Shown here: positions 22,036 through 23,988 of the stretch, in pieces
Layout: the number at the start of each line of letters is the position of its first letter
Numbering within the stretch: the stretch's first letter is position 1
Origin: Acanthamoeba lenticulata
Taxonomy: Eukaryota; Discosea; Longamoebia; Acanthamoebidae
Length of the DNA stretch: 23,988 nt
Direction: 5' to 3'
Assembly (NCBI GenBank): GCA_002179805.1
Contig: NAVB01003528.1
Coordinates: 1 to 23,988 of the forward strand
Notes under the pieces: model-generated
What the model was told of the DNA's origin: nothing
What the model saw: only the letters and a program-made list of their open reading frames with translations
The model's database searches: none
Program-made: the position numbers and the translations under genes

Positions 22036-22072
22036 CAATTGATAACTGATAATAGGCAAATGAACGTAAGGG

Positions 22073-22145
22073 TCCTCGGTAGCTTAGTTGGTAGAGCGCA
22101 CGGCTGTTAACCGTGAGGTCGCAGGTTCGAACCCTGCCCGGGGAG
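22073..22145 (+). tRNA. tRNA-Asn (GTT)
   Basis: A complete 73-nt cloverleaf with no intron. The acceptor arm TCCTCGG pairs with CCGGGGA (one T-G pair), followed by discriminator G. The D-arm reads GCTT-AGTTGGTA-GAGC. The anticodon arm is CACGG-CTGTTAA-CCGTG with GTT at 34-36, and the T-arm is GCAGG-TTCGAAC-CCTGC. It is transcribed away from tRNA-Phe and toward the DUF3605 gene. Confidence 0.95.
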
Positions 22146-22146
22146 C

Positions 22147-22154
22147 TTTCTTTT
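22147..22154 (+). terminator. Pol III terminator for tRNA-Asn
   Basis: The tRNA is followed immediately by tttctttt, with the uninterrupted T4 at 22151-22154; a longer T8 run lies at about 22184-22191 as a backup. Confidence 0.6.
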
Positions 22155-22220
22155 GTACCCACGTGGTGAGGTTAATTGAGCGTTTTTTTTCTTTCGATCT
22201 ACTCAACCCGGCCCACCAAG

Positions 22221-22757
22221 ATGAAAGGGTGGCGGACCCTCCCTTTGCGCGCAGCTATGCCCAGCAATCCAGGAACTGTTACACGGCGCTTGGCGTGGGC
22301 GGAGGTTGTGGACATCGTTCGTTCTCGCTCCTTTGAAAGATTCGGCCGCTTGCCTGTTGATCAGGCACTTTATCACGGAAGAATGAAAGAGATGACGGCG
22401 GAGTTTGCCACCGTGGGCGATCATGTGTTGCACCACAAGTTCGGCTACCCCTTTCAGCGGCAAGCTTGCTTGCACGGAGGAAGGAGATTTGTTGTGCCCC
22501 CTCCTGCAGACGTGCACAACAACCGCTCTTTGTGGGTGTTGAACGACTTCCCCTATGCTCTGGAGGCTGGCATCGAACATTATCTGCTTTGGTCTCTACG
22601 ACCTATGCCAGACGTCAAGGTAGAACAGATTCTTCGACAACACATCGACCCAAATGCCATGGACTACGTCTTCTTCACAAATCCGCCCATTCTGCGCAGC
22701 GTGCCGAATCTGAGCCACGCGCACATCATGACGCATGCGCGAGCTCCTGCGCTCTGA
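22221..22757 (+). CDS. DUF3605 family protein
   Basis: A single-exon protein of 178 residues from the ATG at 22221. The order of conserved pieces matches DUF3605, a family of unknown function best known from fungi. It opens with a short segment RLAWAEVVDIVRSRSFERFGR. Next comes YHGRMKEMTAEFATVGDHVLHHKFGY, then the hallmark LNDFPYALEAGIEHYLLWSL. After that comes VEQILRQHIDPNAMDYVFFTNPPILRSVPNLSHAHIMT, where fungal members have a W/F-N-x-x-x-L-x-S-x-x-x-x-x-H-x-H block. No membrane segments or catalytic motif can be named. A longer frame reaches upstream to 22176, but only through a non-ATG start. Confidence 0.7.
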   Translation: MKGWRTLPLRAAMPSNPGTVTRRLAWAEVVDIVRSRSFERFGRLPVDQALYHGRMKEMTAEFATVGDHVLHHKFGYPFQRQACLHGGRRFVVPPPADVHNNRSLWVLNDFPYALEAGIEHYLLWSLRPMPDVKVEQILRQHIDPNAMDYVFFTNPPILRSVPNLSHAHIMTHARAPAL

Positions 22758-23053
22758 AACGTGCGTTGTTTCTCGAAGAGTTTCTTCTTCACATGTGGGC
22801 CAGAGCTAGTGGCTGAAATTCCCTGCGCTTGTGGCTTGCCTTTGGTTTGCGTTCTGTGTGGGCTGATCTTGGCTCAGGTGGACGCAAGGTCAATCCTAGA
22901 GCCGCAAGTTCATCGTCTTAACATAAAAGAACCAGACAAAGACACAAACACAACTACAACAGCAGACCCACTCTATCACACACAGGTACGCGTCTTTTGT
23001 TTGGCTCCTGGTGAACTCAGGAACCTGATACATCCCCTGCACAGGACCACATC
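22758..23053 (+). other. Leader region with a probable 5'-UTR intron
   Basis: Between the DUF3605 stop and the next ATG I see no conserved coding sequence. A good donor (cacag|gtacgc, intron from 22986) and acceptor (cctgcacag, intron to 23044) bracket a 59-nt pyrimidine-ended intron lying just ahead of the ATG at 23054, so the downstream gene most likely has a spliced leader exon. Confidence 0.45.
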
Positions 23054-23477
23054 ATGTCCAAGCAGGAAGCGAGCAACTTGATCCTTGAGGGGCAAGAGCA
23101 GGGAATCCAACGAGGCAAGAAGGAGAACGTGAACCTTCAAACGAGCTTCCAGAGCGATGACGTTCTCATCAGAGAAAGAGATGCTATGAGCAAGAAGCTC
23201 GCTGGCGAGCGAGAGGAAGTCATGAGGGGCGATATCAAGGAAGGAGTCGAGACTCGGCTGCACACAAACCTGGCCGAGCCACGATTCAATGTACGTACAG
23301 CTTAGCCACTCACTCATGGACGCGTGTAAGGGCGAGTTTGGCTGACGGCCGCCCGCTGTGCTCTCCTTGCAGGTCATGTCCACAACAGCCAGCGGAGCCG
23401 CAGACCTGCCGGACACCAAGCTGGGAGGCGATGTTAAGCATTTGGGCGAGACCGCGCAGCGTGTGCACCAGCAGTAG
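23054..23477 (+). CDS. Small charged hypothetical protein
   Basis: Two exons, 23054-23290 and 23373-23477, separated by an intron with donor gtacgt and acceptor cttgcag, encode 113 residues. The protein is hydrophilic and probably helical, rich in Glu, Lys, Arg and Gln (KKLAGEREEVMRGDIKEGVE), with a flexible Gly/Ala/Thr tail. There is no signal peptide, membrane segment or cysteine. I do not recognise a family. Its composition, with GK/GQ-rich N-terminal part (EGQEQGIQRGKKE), vaguely recalls small stress-type hydrophilic proteins, but that is not evidence of function. Confidence 0.6.
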
Positions 23478-23674
23478 GCGTGCGGAGAGCTGCACAACGC
23501 CATTGGGCCATTATGTTGACATTTCCCGAATGTCTATGGAGACCGCCAATTGGCAGCAAGCTAAAACAAGAAGCAATTTTTATTTCGTCGCACTGTGTTG
23601 CTGTGCGGTAGTGCTTTTTATTCTCTTTTACCTCAAATCAAACAAACACCAAGTTCCGTTCCAAGTTCGACAGC

Positions 23675-23988
23675 ATGGCGTGGGGTGTGATCCTCCTTTC
23701 TGTAGTTGTAGCTGTCCTCTTGGCATTCTACCTCCTTCGGCCCAAGGTACTACTGACTTGTTTGCGTTGAGTCTCGGCTTCTCGGTCTTACAGAGAAGCC
23801 TCGCGTTCCTGCTGCGGGGGCGTTGGTGCCAACTGCCTTGCTCAATGTGTTTGTCGCGGTTCAACTCTTTCAGGTGGCCAAGGGCTACGAGTGGGCCACC
23901 AAGATTCCGGCCCTGACGCTCACGCAAGGTTTGCGGCTAGCCTTCTCCAAGGACACTCACCTCCTCCTCGCCGAATTCGCCCAACACC
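23675..23988 (+). CDS. Membrane-anchored protein, N-terminus only; possibly cytochrome P450
   Basis: Exon 1 (23675-23746) encodes MAWGVILLSVVVAVLLAFYLLRPK, essentially one hydrophobic N-terminal anchor followed by a basic stop-transfer. An intron (23747-23873, gtacta...tttcag) leads to an exon that runs off the right edge with VAKGYEWATKIPALTLTQGL and then FSKDTHLLLAEFAQH. A short N-terminal ER anchor followed by a segment like (S)KDxHLLLAEFAxxH is what microsomal P450s show before their first conserved helix. Too little is visible to be sure; other ER-anchored enzymes remain possible. Confidence 0.5.

Larger units (their letters stand above)
21655..22054. mobile_element. AT-rich island flanked by 9-bp direct repeats, possible tRNA-targeted insertion remnant
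   Basis: The perfect direct repeat ctgataata occurs at 21655-21663 and 22046-22054, enclosing 382 bp that are strikingly AT-rich compared with the GC-rich genes on both sides. The repeat looks like a target-site duplication. One end is about 19 bp upstream of tRNA-Asn and the other about 83 bp upstream of tRNA-Phe, positions favoured by tRNA-targeting retroelements in yeast and Dictyostelium. Inside each end is the octamer caaatcat (21670) or its reverse complement atgatttg (22013, 22021), a weak inverted repeat. No reverse transcriptase or transposase is encoded, so this could be a non-autonomous element, a solo remnant or simply AT-rich spacer. Confidence 0.4.

Noticed and set aside
22088..22336. 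ORF starting within tRNA-Asn
   Set aside because: Its first codons are the tRNA itself; it overlaps the DUF3605 gene in another frame.
1..23988. CRISPR array, bacterial operon or integron-like structure
   Set aside because: No spaced direct repeats, and the genes are spliced; the window is eukaryotic nuclear DNA.

Overview
The window is nuclear DNA from a GC-rich, intron-rich, gene-dense unicellular eukaryote. Introns are mostly 50-110 nt with GT(A/G)CG(T/C)-type donors, and genes sit 100-400 bp apart on both strands. The two tRNA genes have eukaryotic Pol III-type T-run ends. The gene content (LOV/PAS, SAM, PB1, CUE, atypical dual-specificity phosphatase, DUF3605, FtsX-like giant permease, RtcA) fits an amoebozoan; Acanthamoeba is my best guess. 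This is inference from style and content, not a database match. Exons were joined by eye from reading frame, splice sites and family conservation.

Layout, left to right. A 5'-part of an RNA 3'-phosphate cyclase gene (minus, 1042 to beyond the left edge) follows a GT61-type II membrane glycosyltransferase gene (minus, 3701-1189). Next is a long, many-exon gene (minus, 9213-3856). It has an acidic disordered N-terminus and a C-terminal OB-fold/zinc-ribbon region, and I tentatively read it as a SPIDR-like genome-stability scaffold. Then come a single-exon CUE-PB1 protein (minus, 10712-9402), a small dual-specificity phosphatase on the opposite strand (plus, 11066-11907), and a LOV-SAM-PB1 photoreceptor-like protein (minus, 14174-12033). 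A very large tandem FtsX/MacB-like permease gene with about 35 exons runs minus from 21403 to 14551.

A divergent pair of tRNA genes follows: tRNA-Phe(GAA) on minus and tRNA-Asn(GTT) on plus. Between them lies an anomalous AT-rich island of about 0.4 kb, flanked by a perfect 9-bp direct repeat and carrying a 47-codon ORF. The right end holds a DUF3605 protein, a small charged protein with a likely 5'-UTR intron, and the start of a membrane-anchored protein (plus strand).

The most interesting unit is the 9.4-14.2 kb neighbourhood. Two PB1-domain proteins, one a LOV blue-light sensor with SAM and the other a CUE ubiquitin-binding protein, flank a compact phosphatase. That makes a candidate light-regulated assembly/ubiquitin/phosphatase module. 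The second highlight is the tRNA-flanked AT-rich insertion with a target-site-duplication-like repeat.
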